From positions 1-64,000 of the forward strand of contig JACKDR010000035.1 of NCBI GenBank assembly GCA_020633495.1: a stretch of 64,000 nucleotides of DNA, in the 5' to 3' direction. Below are positions 1 to 10,892 of this stretch, piece after piece (the stretch's first letter is position 1; each line of letters begins with the position of its first letter). Source of the stretch: Kofleriaceae bacterium. GTDB taxonomy: Bacteria > Myxococcota_A > Polyangia > Haliangiales > Haliangiaceae. The translations under genes and the position numbers were made by a program. Below the pieces are notes generated by a model, which saw only the letters and a program-made list of their open reading frames with translations, searched no databases and was not told the DNA's origin.

Positions 1-186
1 CGCCGCCTTGCCCAGGGTCGCGAAGGCGTGGGCGGCGTCGTCGGCGCGGCCGGCCGCGGCCAGGTGGGTCGCGGCGCTCAGCCACGACGCGAAGTCGGCG
101 GGCGACGCGCGCAGCTGGCGCACCGCCTCGGCCAGAGCAGCGATCGCCGCGGCGGGCGCGGCGGATTTCGGGTCGGCCTCGGTCAC
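1..186 (-). CDS. Partial gene: N-terminus of an Ala-rich helical (TPR-like) protein
   Basis: Only the first 62 codons lie in the window; the gene runs off the left edge. The likely start is the GTG at 184-186, directly after the short stop-ended stretch read from 197. The visible peptide is Ala-rich and helical. It has a segment of the kind LRASPADFASWLSAATHL followed by AAAGRADDAAHAF, which is the spacing of a tetratricopeptide helix pair (inferred). No signal peptide is visible, so a cytoplasmic protein is likely. The function cannot be named from this fragment. It sits just downstream of the minus-strand TPR protein at 233-1174. Confidence 0.55.
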   Translation of the reverse strand, partial: MTEADPKSAAPAAAIAALAEAVRQLRASPADFASWLSAATHLAAAGRADDAAHAFATLGKAA

Positions 187-232
187 GCCTCGATCATGCC
201 CGACTTGCCGGGGCGGCTGGCGGTCCGCGGCT

Positions 233-1174
233 TCAGAACCGCAGGACCGTCATGCCACCGCCGCCCGAGGGCGCGACGCCCGGCGGCGGCAGCAGCACGG
301 TCTCGCGCGCGGTGCCCGGCTGCGCGGTGTTGCTGCTGGACGCCAGGATGCTGACCAGCACGTAGGCGCTGACGCCGGCGACCACCCAGAACCACCACTG
401 CTTGTAGATCGGCTTGGCCTTGGGCTGCTCCGGCACCTGGCCGGTGGCGCCCTGCGCGCCCTGCGCGCCGCCACCGCCACCCCCGGCGACGGCGCCGCCG
501 GCGGCGTCACCGTCGGGCGCGGCCGGGGTCGCGAGCTGGCGCTGGCTGCGGACCTGGTTGATGTCGACCGCGGCGACGCGATCGAGCTCGGGGTCGCCGG
601 TCGACGCCGGCGGCTGCGCGGTGGTGGAGGTCGTCGTCGTCGTGCCGACGACGCCGCCGGTCCCGTCGGGCGGCGGCGCCTTGCGGGCCTCCTCGGCCTT
701 GCGGGCCTCCTCGGCCAGCCGCGCGTCCTCGGCGGCCTTGGCGTCGGCGGCCGCCTTGGCGGCGGCGGCGGCGGCCTCGTCGGCGGCGCGGGCGTCGTCG
801 GCGGCCTGCGCGGCCTCGAGCCGGTCGATCGACGACTCGACCGCGGCGCGGTTGGGCGCGTCGGGCACCCGGGTGAGGTACGACCGGTACGCGGCGACCG
901 CGGGGCCGCGCTCGCCGAGCGCCTCGTAGGCGAGGCCGATGTTGAAGTCGTTGACGCCCGACGGCGCGAGCTTGTCGGCGGCCTGGAACTCGCTGATCGC
1001 GGCGCGGTAGTCCTTCTGCTCGTAGAGCTTCTTGCCGCGGGCGTAGTGATCCTTGGCCTGGGCGCGGGTGTCCTGGGCGGCGGCGTCGCGGTGGGTGACG
1101 GCGACCGCGGCGACCGCGGCGATCGCGATCAGGAGGGGCAGGACGAGTCGGGGCAGGGTTCGGCGGGTGCGCAT
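233..1174 (-). CDS. Secreted/anchored TPR protein with C-terminal membrane segment
   Basis: A 313-residue protein. An N-terminal signal or anchor (about 1-33, RR followed by a Leu/Ala-rich core) precedes two TPR units (about 38-107, with ARGKKLYEQKDYRAAISEFQ typical of the first). A long charged Ala/Lys/Glu helix follows (about 110-165), then a Thr/Pro linker and a transmembrane segment preceded by KQWW (about 259-280). Proteins of this shape are common in myxobacteria next to Ser/Thr kinases and probably act as periplasmic scaffolds; the exact role is unknown. The start has a GAGG ribosome site six bases upstream. It lies 79 bases downstream of the PEGA kinase on the same strand, so co-transcription is plausible. 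Confidence 0.8.
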   Translation of the reverse strand: MRTRRTLPRLVLPLLIAIAAVAAVAVTHRDAAAQDTRAQAKDHYARGKKLYEQKDYRAAISEFQAADKLAPSGVNDFNIGLAYEALGERGPAVAAYRSYLTRVPDAPNRAAVESSIDRLEAAQAADDARAADEAAAAAAKAAADAKAAEDARLAEEARKAEEARKAPPPDGTGGVVGTTTTTSTTAQPPASTGDPELDRVAAVDINQVRSQRQLATPAAPDGDAAGGAVAGGGGGGAQGAQGATGQVPEQPKAKPIYKQWWFWVVAGVSAYVLVSILASSSNTAQPGTARETVLLPPPGVAPSGGGGMTVLRF

Positions 1175-1225
1175 GGTGTCCTCGGGGGTGGCTTCCAGTA
1201 TGTCCCGCGAGGCCGCGCCGAGGGG

Positions 1226-1245
1226 ACGCCGGTTCGCACCGGCGT
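1226..1245. other. Short perfect hairpin between kinase and TPR genes
   Basis: An 8-base stem (ACGCCGGT / ACCGGCGT) with a TCGC tetraloop lies in the 79-base gap between the kinase stop and the TPR start. There is no T-run on either side, so it is not a standard intrinsic terminator. It could be an mRNA stabiliser or attenuating structure. Confidence 0.3.
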
Positions 1246-1253
1246 GGCCACCG

Positions 1254-3257
<2,004 letters not shown>

Positions 3258-3321
3258 GTGCGCCCGAGTATAACGCGCCCCGCCGCCCGGGGCCGCCGGC
3301 TCGGTGCCATGGCTGGGTCGG

Positions 3322-4101
3322 TCACGGCGAAAGGCAGGTCCCGAGGCCAGCCGCCGCGGCGTCCGAGTCGGCGTTGAGGACGCAGGCGGTGCCGGCGGGA
3401 CAGGGCTCGAGGTCGGGGCGGCCGCACAGCCCGACCAGGCCGTCGGTGGGCGGGCCGGCGCCGAGGGTGCAGCGGCCGGCGGCGCAGCGCGGGGCCGCCG
3501 CCGGATCGCAGACGTCGACCTCGGGACACGCGGCCTGGGTCGGATCGGCCGGGCAGCCCAGCTCGGCGTCGTGGGTCGCGACCTGGTCGACGGGCACCGC
3601 GGTGTCGGCGCCGCCGCGGCCGCAGCCGCAGCAGTCGGCGGCGACCTCGACGCAGTCGTCGTCGACGGCGCAGTCGCCGCCCGGCGCGGGCGCCTCGGCG
3701 CAGGCGCACACCAGGCAGCCGGCGACGTCGGCGGCGAAGCCGTCGGCGCAGGTCATGTCGCAGGTGACCGGCACGCACGCCAGGGTGCAGAAGCCGTCGA
3801 CGCAGGCCGGCGCGACCGCCGGGCAGTCGCCGGGCGGCGGCTCGGGGCACATGACGTCCTCGCAGCCGTCGGCGCGGCTGTCGCCGGGCACGGCGAAGTC
3901 GGCGCAGCCGCAGCACGACGACGCCGCGGCGGCGCAGTCGGCCGCCACGTAGCACTCGTTGCCGCCGGGCAGGACCGCGCCGTCGTCGCCGACGTCGCTG
4001 GCCTCGTTGGCGACCAGGTGGCAGCCGCCGAGCGCGCCGACGCCGACCGCCGCGGCGACGACGGCGGTCACGGTCAGCAGGGCGGCGAGCCAGGAGCGCA
4101 C
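3322..4101 (-). CDS. Cys-rich secreted lipoprotein with antistasin-like repeat
   Basis: Starting at the GTG at 4099-4101 gives about 259 residues. It opens with a classic lipoprotein signal: RSW, a hydrophobic core, then the lipobox LGGC. A longer reading from 4197 would bury this signal, so it is rejected. The mature part holds more than 30 cysteines in spaced pairs. One stretch has the antistasin-type spacing CxxVxCxxxCxxGxxxDxxGCxxCxC. Two CCGC segments suggest an internal duplication. Disulfide-rich lipoproteins of this kind are common in myxobacteria and are thought to sit on the cell surface. The partner and function are unknown. Confidence 0.8.
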   Translation of the reverse strand: MRSWLAALLTVTAVVAAAVGVGALGGCHLVANEASDVGDDGAVLPGGNECYVAADCAAAASSCCGCADFAVPGDSRADGCEDVMCPEPPPGDCPAVAPACVDGFCTLACVPVTCDMTCADGFAADVAGCLVCACAEAPAPGGDCAVDDDCVEVAADCCGCGRGGADTAVPVDQVATHDAELGCPADPTQAACPEVDVCDPAAAPRCAAGRCTLGAGPPTDGLVGLCGRPDLEPCPAGTACVLNADSDAAAAGLGTCLSP

Positions 4102-4235
4102 GACCCGAGGATAGGAGCACGGCCCGTGCCCGGCGCAAGTCCTCGGAACGACGACCACCGCCCTCAGAAAACCGTGGTCGTCCTCGGTCGCGGTCACGGC
4201 TGGCGATCAGACCCGCCCTCTAGGGTGCCCCGGCG

Positions 4236-4874
4236 ATGGGCCAGAAGATCATCACCAAGACCGACCGGGCGATGGAAGACCGGATGCACGCCGTCGCCGA
4301 CGACCCGGAGCGCGCCGACACCTTGGCCAAGGCCCGGGCCTTCAAGCGGACCTGGCTGGAGCTGGCCGAGGCCCTGACCCGGACCCAGAGCCAGCGGTCG
4401 TGGGAGCGCTGGGGCTTCACCGACTTCGACGCCTACTGCCGCAAGGAGCTGCACCTGCGCAGCTCGACCGTGGCCAAGCTGCTGGGCAGCTACCGGTTCC
4501 TCGAGACCAGCGCGCCGCGGGTCCTCGACCGCGCCCGCCACCGCGACCAGACCGCCCCGGTGCCCAGCCTGGGCGCCGTCGAGTTCGTCGCGCGCGCCAC
4601 CGAGCGCGGCGCCGCCGACGACGAGACCCTCGAGAGCATCCAGCGGGTCGCGTTCGACGAGGGCGCCGAGCCGTCGCTGCTGCACCGCCGCTTCGGCGAG
4701 GTCGCGTTCCCGCAGACCGACGAGGACCGGGCCGGCAAGCTGCGCGCGCAGATCGTCGCGACCGCGCGCCGCCTGTCGTCGCTGATCGCCGAGGAGGGGG
4801 CGCCGGTGCCGCGCAAGCTCGCGATCAGCGTCGAGGAGACCATGGGCGAGCTGCTCGAGGCGCTGAGCAACTAG
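4236..4874 (+). CDS. Conserved protein of unknown function, helix-turn-helix-like
   Basis: A 212-residue soluble protein without signal peptide or membrane segment. It is almost entirely alpha-helical by composition. The central part (about 52-90) pairs WERWGFTDFDAYCRKEL with a helix RSSTVAKLLGSYRFLE, which resembles a DNA-binding helix-turn-helix (inferred). I recall similar proteins in other myxobacteria, but with no assigned function. It is transcribed alone, away from the lipoprotein gene, and its stop is followed by a long repeat-filled gap. A regulator is the best guess. Confidence 0.75.
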   Translation: MGQKIITKTDRAMEDRMHAVADDPERADTLAKARAFKRTWLELAEALTRTQSQRSWERWGFTDFDAYCRKELHLRSSTVAKLLGSYRFLETSAPRVLDRARHRDQTAPVPSLGAVEFVARATERGAADDETLESIQRVAFDEGAEPSLLHRRFGEVAFPQTDEDRAGKLRAQIVATARRLSSLIAEEGAPVPRKLAISVEETMGELLEALSN

Positions 4875-4953
4875 CGCCACGACCGCCCGGGGCCGCGTGC
4901 GTCCCGGCGCCCGCCCCTTCGACTCCAGGGTCGGTGCTTCGCACCTCCCCTTT

Positions 4954-4968
4954 CGCTCAGGGTGAGCG
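4954..4968. repeat. REP-like short palindrome
   Basis: CGCTCA-GGG-TGAGCG forms a perfect 6-base stem. With its flanks (ccccttcgactcc..., ctcagggtgagcgg) it resembles the widespread extragenic palindrome family with a TTCGAC...CTCAGGGTGAGCGG core. That likeness is from memory and not searched. It sits 80 bases after the stop of the unknown gene. Confidence 0.5.
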
Positions 4969-4984
4969 GTCCCGTCGTGCGGAT

Positions 4985-5246
4985 CCGCTCCGGTTCCCGG
5001 ATGGGGGTTCCGGGGGAGCTGTCCCCGCGCGCGCGTCCGCTCCGGTTCCCGGATGGGGGTTTCAGGGGGAGCTGTCCCCGCGTGCGCGTCCGCTCCGGTT
5101 CCCGGATGGGGGTTTCAGGGGGAGCTGTCCCCGGGTGCGCGTCCGCTCCGGTTCCCGGATGGGGTTCAGGGGAGCTGTCCCCGCGTGCGCGTCCGCTCCG
5201 GTTCCCGGATGGGGGTTTCAGGGGGAGCTGTCCCGGCTCCCCCTGA
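4985..5246. repeat. Five tandem ~53-base repeats ending in a hairpin
   Basis: The unit begins ccgctccggttcccggatgg and continues with a ggggtttcagggggagctgtcccc-type core. It recurs at 4985, 5037, 5090, 5143 and 5193, a spacing of 50-53 bases. Copies differ by a few substitutions and small deletions (the fourth lacks three bases). The last copy is cut short and followed by an inverted copy of its own core. There are no unique spacers, so it is not a CRISPR. It fills most of the gap between convergent genes ending at 4874 and 5321. The rest of that gap (4875-4953, 5247-5320) shows nothing recognisable. Confidence 0.9.
5218..5246. terminator. Strong hairpin at the end of the repeat array
   Basis: TCAGGGGGAGC (5218-5228) and GCTCCCCCTGA (5236-5246) form a perfect 11-base stem with a 7-base loop. 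The left arm is the repeat core and the right arm its inverted copy. There is no clear T-run. It lies between convergent genes, so it could stop transcription from either side, but this is inferred. Confidence 0.4.
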
Positions 5247-5320
5247 GTCTGTGGCGCTGGAGTCTCCGGCCGGCGATCGTACGAGGAGACCGTCCGCGCC
5301 CACCGAAAACGCGCGCGCGA

Positions 5321-5953
5321 TCACCTGACCCAGTAATGGATCGCCCGGAACAGCGAGTACCCGCCGTAGCCGATCAGGCCGACGCCGACGGTGCGGGTGA
5401 TCCAGATGGCGCGGCCGCCCATCAGGCGCTTGCCGTGGGTGGTGAGGTACGCGACGAACGAGAACCAGCTGATCGAGCCCAGGAAGACGCCACCGGTGGC
5501 GACGAAGCCCTCGAGGCGGGTGGCGCCGGCCAGGTACGGCCCGACGACGACGACCCAGGTGACGATCGCGGCCGGGTTGAGCAGCACCAGGGCGAGCCCG
5601 ACGCTCAGGCCCGACCACATCTCCTCGGACGGCGCGTGCGAGCGCGGCGCGTCGGACGACGCCGGGCTGACCGGCTGGGCGCGCGCGGTGAGGATGCCGT
5701 AGATGGTGAGGACGACGCCGCTGACCGCGAACAGGATCGGCGGCACGCTCGGGGTCGACACCACCAGCGGGCCGATGCCGACGATGCCGAGCGCCGAGTA
5801 CAGCAGGTCCGCGATCGCCGCGCCGAGCGCGACGCCGAGCGCGCGCCGCATGGTGTGGCGGTACGCGGCGTCGATCACCGCGACGTTCGCCGGGCCGATC
5901 GGGACCCCGGTGGCCACGCCGATCGCGACCCCGATGACAAAGAACGTCAGCAC
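5321..5953 (-). CDS. LysE/RhtB-family amino-acid exporter
   Basis: A 210-residue inner-membrane protein with about six hydrophobic helices. The N-terminal segment GVATGVPIGPANVAVIDAA is the conserved LysE/RhtB signature, and NPAAIVTW begins the second half. The family exports amino acids or related small molecules by proton antiport. The substrate cannot be read from sequence. The GTG start at 5951-5953 lies only 26 bases from the ATG of the divergent MBL hydrolase, so the two share a promoter region. Length is normal for the family. Confidence 0.88.
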   Translation of the reverse strand: MLTFFVIGVAIGVATGVPIGPANVAVIDAAYRHTMRRALGVALGAAIADLLYSALGIVGIGPLVVSTPSVPPILFAVSGVVLTIYGILTARAQPVSPASSDAPRSHAPSEEMWSGLSVGLALVLLNPAAIVTWVVVVGPYLAGATRLEGFVATGGVFLGSISWFSFVAYLTTHGKRLMGGRAIWITRTVGVGLIGYGGYSLFRAIHYWVR

Positions 5954-5979
5954 CGAAGACCCCGTGCTATAGCAGGGCC

Positions 5980-6918
5980 ATGCCCCCCGCGGGAACGCCC
6001 GTTGACGGCAGTTCGCGTCGCGCCGCGATTCCGGTCGACCCGCCCGGCGGGACCGCCCTGGTGCGGCGGCCCCGCTGGGGCGTCACCTGGCTGGGCCACG
6101 CCGCCGCGGCGCTCGCGATCGACGACCGCCGCGTCCTCGTCGATCCGCTGGGCCGCGCCCGGGCGCGCCGCGCCGGCCGCGTCGACGCGATCCTGATCAC
6201 CCACAGCCACGTCGATCACCTCAACCGCTGGACCCTGCGCGGCCTCGACCGCGACACCCACCTGATCGTGCCGCGCGGCGCTCGTCGCGTCGTCGCCGAT
6301 CTCGGCTTCGCGCGCCTCACCGAGGTCGCGCCCGGCGATCACGTCGACGTCGCCGGCCTCGACGTCGTCGCCGTGCCGACCCGCCACGACCAGGGCCGCT
6401 GGCGCAAGGGCAGCTCGCCGCTGGCGGCCGGCTACGTGGTCGCGCGCGGCGGCGTCTCGCTGCACCACGCCGGCGACGTCGACTTCTCCGATCACGGCGT
6501 CTTCGACGAGCTCGGCCGGCAGTTCACGCTCGACGCCACGCTGCTGCCGATCGGCGGCATGCTGCCGGTCTGGTACTACCGGATGCGCCGCGCCGCGCTC
6601 GATCGCGGCGTCCACATCGATCCCGACGCCGCGCTGGCGATCGCCGAGCGCCTGGGCGCGCGCGCGATGGTGCCGGTGCACTGGGGCACCGTGAACCTGC
6701 GCCTCGGCCTGCCCGGCATGCCGCGCCGCCGCCTGGTCAAGGTCGCCGCGGGGCGAGGCCTCGACAAGCTGGTGCGGGTGCTGGGCCACGGCGAGACGCT
6801 CGACGGCTCACACGTGGTAGGCGACGACGCCGACCAGGCCGACGAGCGAGACCAGCAGGCCGATCACCGAGCCGAAGATGCGGTCGCGGAACGCGGGGTC
6901 GGCGGGGTCGGCGCGTAG
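5980..6918 (+). CDS. MBL-fold metal-dependent hydrolase (UPF0173/NAPE-PLD-like)
   Basis: A 312-residue cytoplasmic protein with the metallo-beta-lactamase signature THSHVDHL (the HxHxDH zinc ligands), a later HHAGDVDFSD segment and a C-terminal PVHWGT histidine. Its closest relatives by motif are the broad NAPE-phospholipase-D/UPF0173 group. The substrate is unknown. The core ends near position 6810 (LGHGETLDG). The last ~35 residues are Asp/Gln/Arg-rich and antisense to the small membrane gene at 6808-7017, so the original stop may have been lost or the genes truly overlap by about 110 bases. A second member of this group is at 56237-57340. Confidence 0.85.
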   Translation: MPPAGTPVDGSSRRAAIPVDPPGGTALVRRPRWGVTWLGHAAAALAIDDRRVLVDPLGRARARRAGRVDAILITHSHVDHLNRWTLRGLDRDTHLIVPRGARRVVADLGFARLTEVAPGDHVDVAGLDVVAVPTRHDQGRWRKGSSPLAAGYVVARGGVSLHHAGDVDFSDHGVFDELGRQFTLDATLLPIGGMLPVWYYRMRRAALDRGVHIDPDAALAIAERLGARAMVPVHWGTVNLRLGLPGMPRRRLVKVAAGRGLDKLVRVLGHGETLDGSHVVGDDADQADERDQQADHRAEDAVAERGVGGVGA

Positions 6919-7017
6919 CGCCCGCCGCAGCCGCACGCTGTCGACGATCATCCACGCGCCGGCGACGCCGCCGGTCATCAGGGTCACGAACCAGATGTAG
7001 GTCGCGTGGGACACCAT
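6808..7017 (-). CDS. Small two-helix membrane protein
   Basis: A 69-residue protein with two hydrophobic helices (about 5-27 and 48-68) joined by a basic, charged loop. Its ATG (7015-7017) overlaps the TGA of the upstream CDP-alcohol phosphotransferase by one base, which strongly suggests translational coupling. It is the last gene of the aminotransferase-phosphotransferase unit. I do not recognise a family. It overlaps the 3' end of the opposite-strand MBL gene by about 110 bases. Confidence 0.65.
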   Translation of the reverse strand: MVSHATYIWFVTLMTGGVAGAWMIVDSVRLRRALRADPADPAFRDRIFGSVIGLLVSLVGLVGVVAYHV

Positions 7018-7655
7018 CACGAGGCCGCCTCCGCGTCGAGCGCGAGCCCGCCGCCGCCGGGCGTCGCCGCGGCGCCGGCCGCCGCGACCGGCGGCGCCGC
7101 CGGCACCGGGTCGATCAGCATCCGCTTGGTGTCGTGGACGACGACCACCACGAGCAGCCCGAGGAAGACCCAGTAGAAGTACGTGACCATGTAGCCGGCG
7201 ATCGCGAAGCCGATCAGGAACGCCGCGTAGGCGACCAGCCGCTCCATCGCGTACGACTTGTAGTTGACCGTGCGGCCGGCGCGCCGGGCGTAGACCATGC
7301 GGGCGCCCAGGTTGAAGACGCCGAGGCCGACGATCGAGACCACCGGGATCCACGGCGCCAGGCCGTAGAACGGCAGCGCCAGCAGCATGACGCCGTAGCA
7401 GATGCCGTCGGCGATGCCGTCGAAGACCTCGCCGAACTGGGTGCGGCAGTCGAAGATCCGCGCCGCCAGGCCGTCGACCTTGTCGAGCAGGCCGCAGATC
7501 AGGACGATCAGCGTCGCCGCCTGCTGGTCGTGGTTGCCCATCGCCCAGAAGAACAGCGGCAGGCACAGGAACCGGGACGCGGTGATCGCGTTCGCCGGGT
7601 TCAGGTTCGAGGTCGTCGCCACGGCAGCCTCGACGACCTCGACCTCAGGCCTCAC
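7017..7655 (-). CDS. CDP-alcohol phosphatidyltransferase (PssA-like)
   Basis: A 212-residue integral membrane enzyme with several hydrophobic helices. It holds the full catalytic signature DGx2ARx8Gx3Dx3D as DGLAARIFDCRTQFGEVFDGIAD, given here only to show its key Asp, Ala-Arg, Gly and Asp residues. The family swaps CMP of a CDP-activated lipid for an alcohol headgroup. Overall look is closest to phosphatidylserine synthases, but the acceptor alcohol cannot be read. It overlaps the upstream phosphotransferase by 11 bases and the downstream small membrane gene by one base. Confidence 0.87.
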   Translation of the reverse strand: MRPEVEVVEAAVATTSNLNPANAITASRFLCLPLFFWAMGNHDQQAATLIVLICGLLDKVDGLAARIFDCRTQFGEVFDGIADGICYGVMLLALPFYGLAPWIPVVSIVGLGVFNLGARMVYARRAGRTVNYKSYAMERLVAYAAFLIGFAIAGYMVTYFYWVFLGLLVVVVVHDTKRMLIDPVPAAPPVAAAGAAATPGGGGLALDAEAAS

Positions 7656-8355
7656 CCACCGACGCCGGCCCCAGCGCCCGCTCGGGCTCCGAGGTCGCGC
7701 CGCCGGGCGCCGCCGGATCGACGAAGCGGTAGCGCCGCCACGCGAACGCGACCCGCTGCAGCAGCGACACGTGCGACATGATCGCGACCGCCCAGGCGCC
7801 GGCCAGCAGCGGCCGCGGGTCCTCGAGCAGCGCCGTGAACAGCACGCCGACGCCGAAGTAGATCATGAACTCGGCGGAGCCGAACAGGCCGACGACGTCG
7901 ATCGGGTGGCCCATCTTGCCCTTCTCGCGCCACACGTCCTGCTGCGACTCGGCGTAGATCGACAGCTTGATGATGACGTTGGTCAACGACCCGGTGATGC
8001 CGAGGCCGAGCACGATCAAGACGTGCGGGTAGTCGGCGCTGATCGCCAGGCAGCCGCCGGCGTACATGACGCCCAGCACCCAGCGGTCGCAGACGTCGTC
8101 CATGACGGCGCCGAAGGTCGAGCGCTGGTTGAGCGTGCGGGCCACGTAGCCGTCGATGTGATCGACGAGGCCGCGCACGATCAGCAGCACCAGGCCGATC
8201 CACCAGTGGGCGTACAGGAACACGACCCCGGCGGTCAGGCCCATCGCCGCGCCGATCAGCGTCCACGTGTTGGCGTGGATCGGCAGGCGCGACACCCACG
8301 CCAGGAGCGGGGCCAGGACCTTGTCGAGGTGCTTGCGGACGGCGAACAGGTTCAT
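7645..8355 (-). CDS. Second CDP-alcohol phosphatidyltransferase
   Basis: A 236-residue membrane protein, distinct in sequence from its downstream neighbour but with its own complete signature: DG-YV-AR, a Gly eight residues later and the two spaced Asp (MDDVCD). A positively charged N-terminal helix precedes the first membrane segment. The longer loop between later helices (about 140-160, HPIDVVGLFG) differs from standard PgsA or PssA enzymes. The likely reaction is transfer of a phosphoalcohol group from a CDP donor in the inner membrane. It is the second gene of the unit that starts with the aminotransferase 50 bases upstream. Confidence 0.86.
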   Translation of the reverse strand: MNLFAVRKHLDKVLAPLLAWVSRLPIHANTWTLIGAAMGLTAGVVFLYAHWWIGLVLLIVRGLVDHIDGYVARTLNQRSTFGAVMDDVCDRWVLGVMYAGGCLAISADYPHVLIVLGLGITGSLTNVIIKLSIYAESQQDVWREKGKMGHPIDVVGLFGSAEFMIYFGVGVLFTALLEDPRPLLAGAWAVAIMSHVSLLQRVAFAWRRYRFVDPAAPGGATSEPERALGPASVGEA

Positions 8356-8405
8356 CGTTCAGTACGTCGGTCGGTCGGGCGCCGCCGGGGGCGGCGGCGC
8401 GCAGG

Positions 8406-9722
8406 TTACACGCCCTGGCGGGCCGCCTCCAGCGCCTTGCGCAGCGCGACCACCAGCTCGTCGATCTGGGCGGCCGAGATCGACAGCGGCGGCTGCAGCC
8501 GCAGGTAGTTGCCGTGGGTGCCGCTGACCGTGATCAGCATGCCCTCGGCGTGCAGCAGGTCCTTGATCCGCCCGACGATCTTCTTGGGCAGGATCTCCTT
8601 GGAGGTCCGATCGAGCACCAGCTCGACGCCGCCGAGCAGGCCGGTGAAGCGGACGTCGCCGACCCACGGGTCGTCGAGCGCCCACACCGCCTCGGTGAAG
8701 TAGCGGCCCATCTTGGCCGCGTTCTCGATCAGCTTCTCCTCGAGCAGCGTCTCGATCATCGCCAGGCCGGCGGCGGCGGACACCGCGTTGCCGCCCGAGG
8801 TCGGGGTCGTGCCGCCGAAGAAGCCGGCGACGACCGCGTCGGACGCACAGGTCACCGCCAGCGAGCCGACGCCGCCCGACAGGCCCTTGCCGCCGGTCAT
8901 GATCTCGGGCTCGAGGCCGTAGTGCTCGAGGCCGAACATCTTGCCGGTGCGGCCCAGGCCGGTCTGGATCTCGTCGGCGATCAGCAGGATGCCGAGCTTC
9001 TTGCGGATGCCGTCGAGGCGGTCCCACCACTTGACCGGCGGCGCCAGGCCGCCGACCGCCTGGATGGTCTCGGCGATGATCGCGGCGGTCGGCCGCGACG
9101 CCAGCAGAGCCTCGGCGCCGTCGAGGCACTCGACCTTGCAGCCGTCGGCGGGGCCGTGCGGGCAGCGGTAGCAGTAGGCGTTGGGGATCTGGAAGGTGTG
9201 GGCGCCGATGGGCTGGCCCGCGGTCTTGCGGTACGGCTCGGACGCGGTGACCTCGAGCGAGCCCAGCGACAGGCCGTGGTAGCCGTTGTCGAGGTAGGCG
9301 ACGTCGGTCTTGCCGGTGTGCTGGCGCGCCATCTTGAGCGCGAACTCGTTGGACTCCGAGCCGCCGGTCGAGAAGAACGCCTTGTCCAGGCTCTTGGGCG
9401 CGAGCTCGATGAGCCGCTTGGCCAGGCGGATCGCCGCGACCGTGCCGTGCTTGCCCGACACCTGCAGCACCTGCTGCAGCTGCTGGGTCGCGGCCTCGAC
9501 GATGCGCGGGTGGCAGTGGCCGGCGTTGTTGACGAAGTAGCCCGCGGTGAAGTCCAGGTAGTCCCGACCGTGGATGTCGGTGACGACGCAGCCCCGCGCC
9601 CGGGCCACGATGACCGGCTCACCCGGCGGGTGCGACCACGGTCGCATGACGAAGGCGGTGTCGTCGGCCTCGATGGCGTCGGCGTCGGTGGTCGGGGGAG
9701 ACTTCGGGGATGGCGTGCTCAC
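8406..9722 (-). CDS. Class III PLP-dependent aminotransferase
   Basis: 438 residues from the GTG at 9720-9722. That start is chosen because AAGGA lies seven bases upstream, and because the longer reading to 9962 runs into the next gene. Class III features are visible: the PLP lysine in GGKGLSGG, DEIQTGLGRTG, and STGGSESNEFALK near the cofactor phosphate. An insert with CYRCPHG and a second Cys pair matches the 4-aminobutyrate/alanine-glyoxylate-like subgroup that carries a Cys-rich loop. It probably moves an amino group between a small amine or omega-amino acid and a keto acid; the substrate is unknown. It leads a unit with two CDP-alcohol phosphotransferases, hinting at a lipid headgroup role (inference). 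Confidence 0.88.
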   Translation of the reverse strand: MSTPSPKSPPTTDADAIEADDTAFVMRPWSHPPGEPVIVARARGCVVTDIHGRDYLDFTAGYFVNNAGHCHPRIVEAATQQLQQVLQVSGKHGTVAAIRLAKRLIELAPKSLDKAFFSTGGSESNEFALKMARQHTGKTDVAYLDNGYHGLSLGSLEVTASEPYRKTAGQPIGAHTFQIPNAYCYRCPHGPADGCKVECLDGAEALLASRPTAAIIAETIQAVGGLAPPVKWWDRLDGIRKKLGILLIADEIQTGLGRTGKMFGLEHYGLEPEIMTGGKGLSGGVGSLAVTCASDAVVAGFFGGTTPTSGGNAVSAAAGLAMIETLLEEKLIENAAKMGRYFTEAVWALDDPWVGDVRFTGLLGGVELVLDRTSKEILPKKIVGRIKDLLHAEGMLITVSGTHGNYLRLQPPLSISAAQIDELVVALRKALEAARQGV

Positions 9723-9746
9723 GTCGTGTCCTTGGCTCAGCGCGTG

Positions 9747-9775
9747 GGGTATCCCATTCGCCAAAGCATTGTCAA
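9747..9775 (-). promoter_or_regulatory. Sigma-70-type promoter for the aminotransferase unit
   Basis: Read on the minus strand, a perfect TTGACA (9770-9775) is followed 16-17 bases later by GATACC/ATACCC (around 9747-9753) and then by the AAGGA ribosome site (9729-9733). The predicted leader is under 25 bases. This AT-rich patch stands out from its surroundings. Confidence 0.55.
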
Positions 9776-9784
9776 GTTCGGTAG

Positions 9785-9798
9785 TTACAGACCTGTAA
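9785..9798. promoter_or_regulatory. Palindromic operator candidate upstream of the aminotransferase promoter
   Basis: TTACAG-AC-CTGTAA is a perfect inverted repeat with 6-base arms. It lies about ten bases upstream of the -35 element, where an activator or repressor could bind. No cognate regulator gene is adjacent. Confidence 0.45.
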
Positions 9799-9864
9799 GC
9801 CCGCGATGACAGGTGTGCCGGTGGTGAGTTCTCGACACCGGCGCCGCACCCATCCGAGGTTACT

Positions 9865-10830
<966 letters not shown>

Positions 10831-10892
10831 CGAGGGGGATGTACCACGGGCCGGCGGCGGCGCGGCCCGCGGGATCGGGGTACGCTTCGTCC

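Noticed and set aside
4985..5246. CRISPR array
   Set aside because: Units are adjacent with no unique spacers, and no cas genes are present.
4962..5328. Short plus-strand coding frames in the repeat array
   Set aside because: They only translate the tandem repeat and have no ribosome site.
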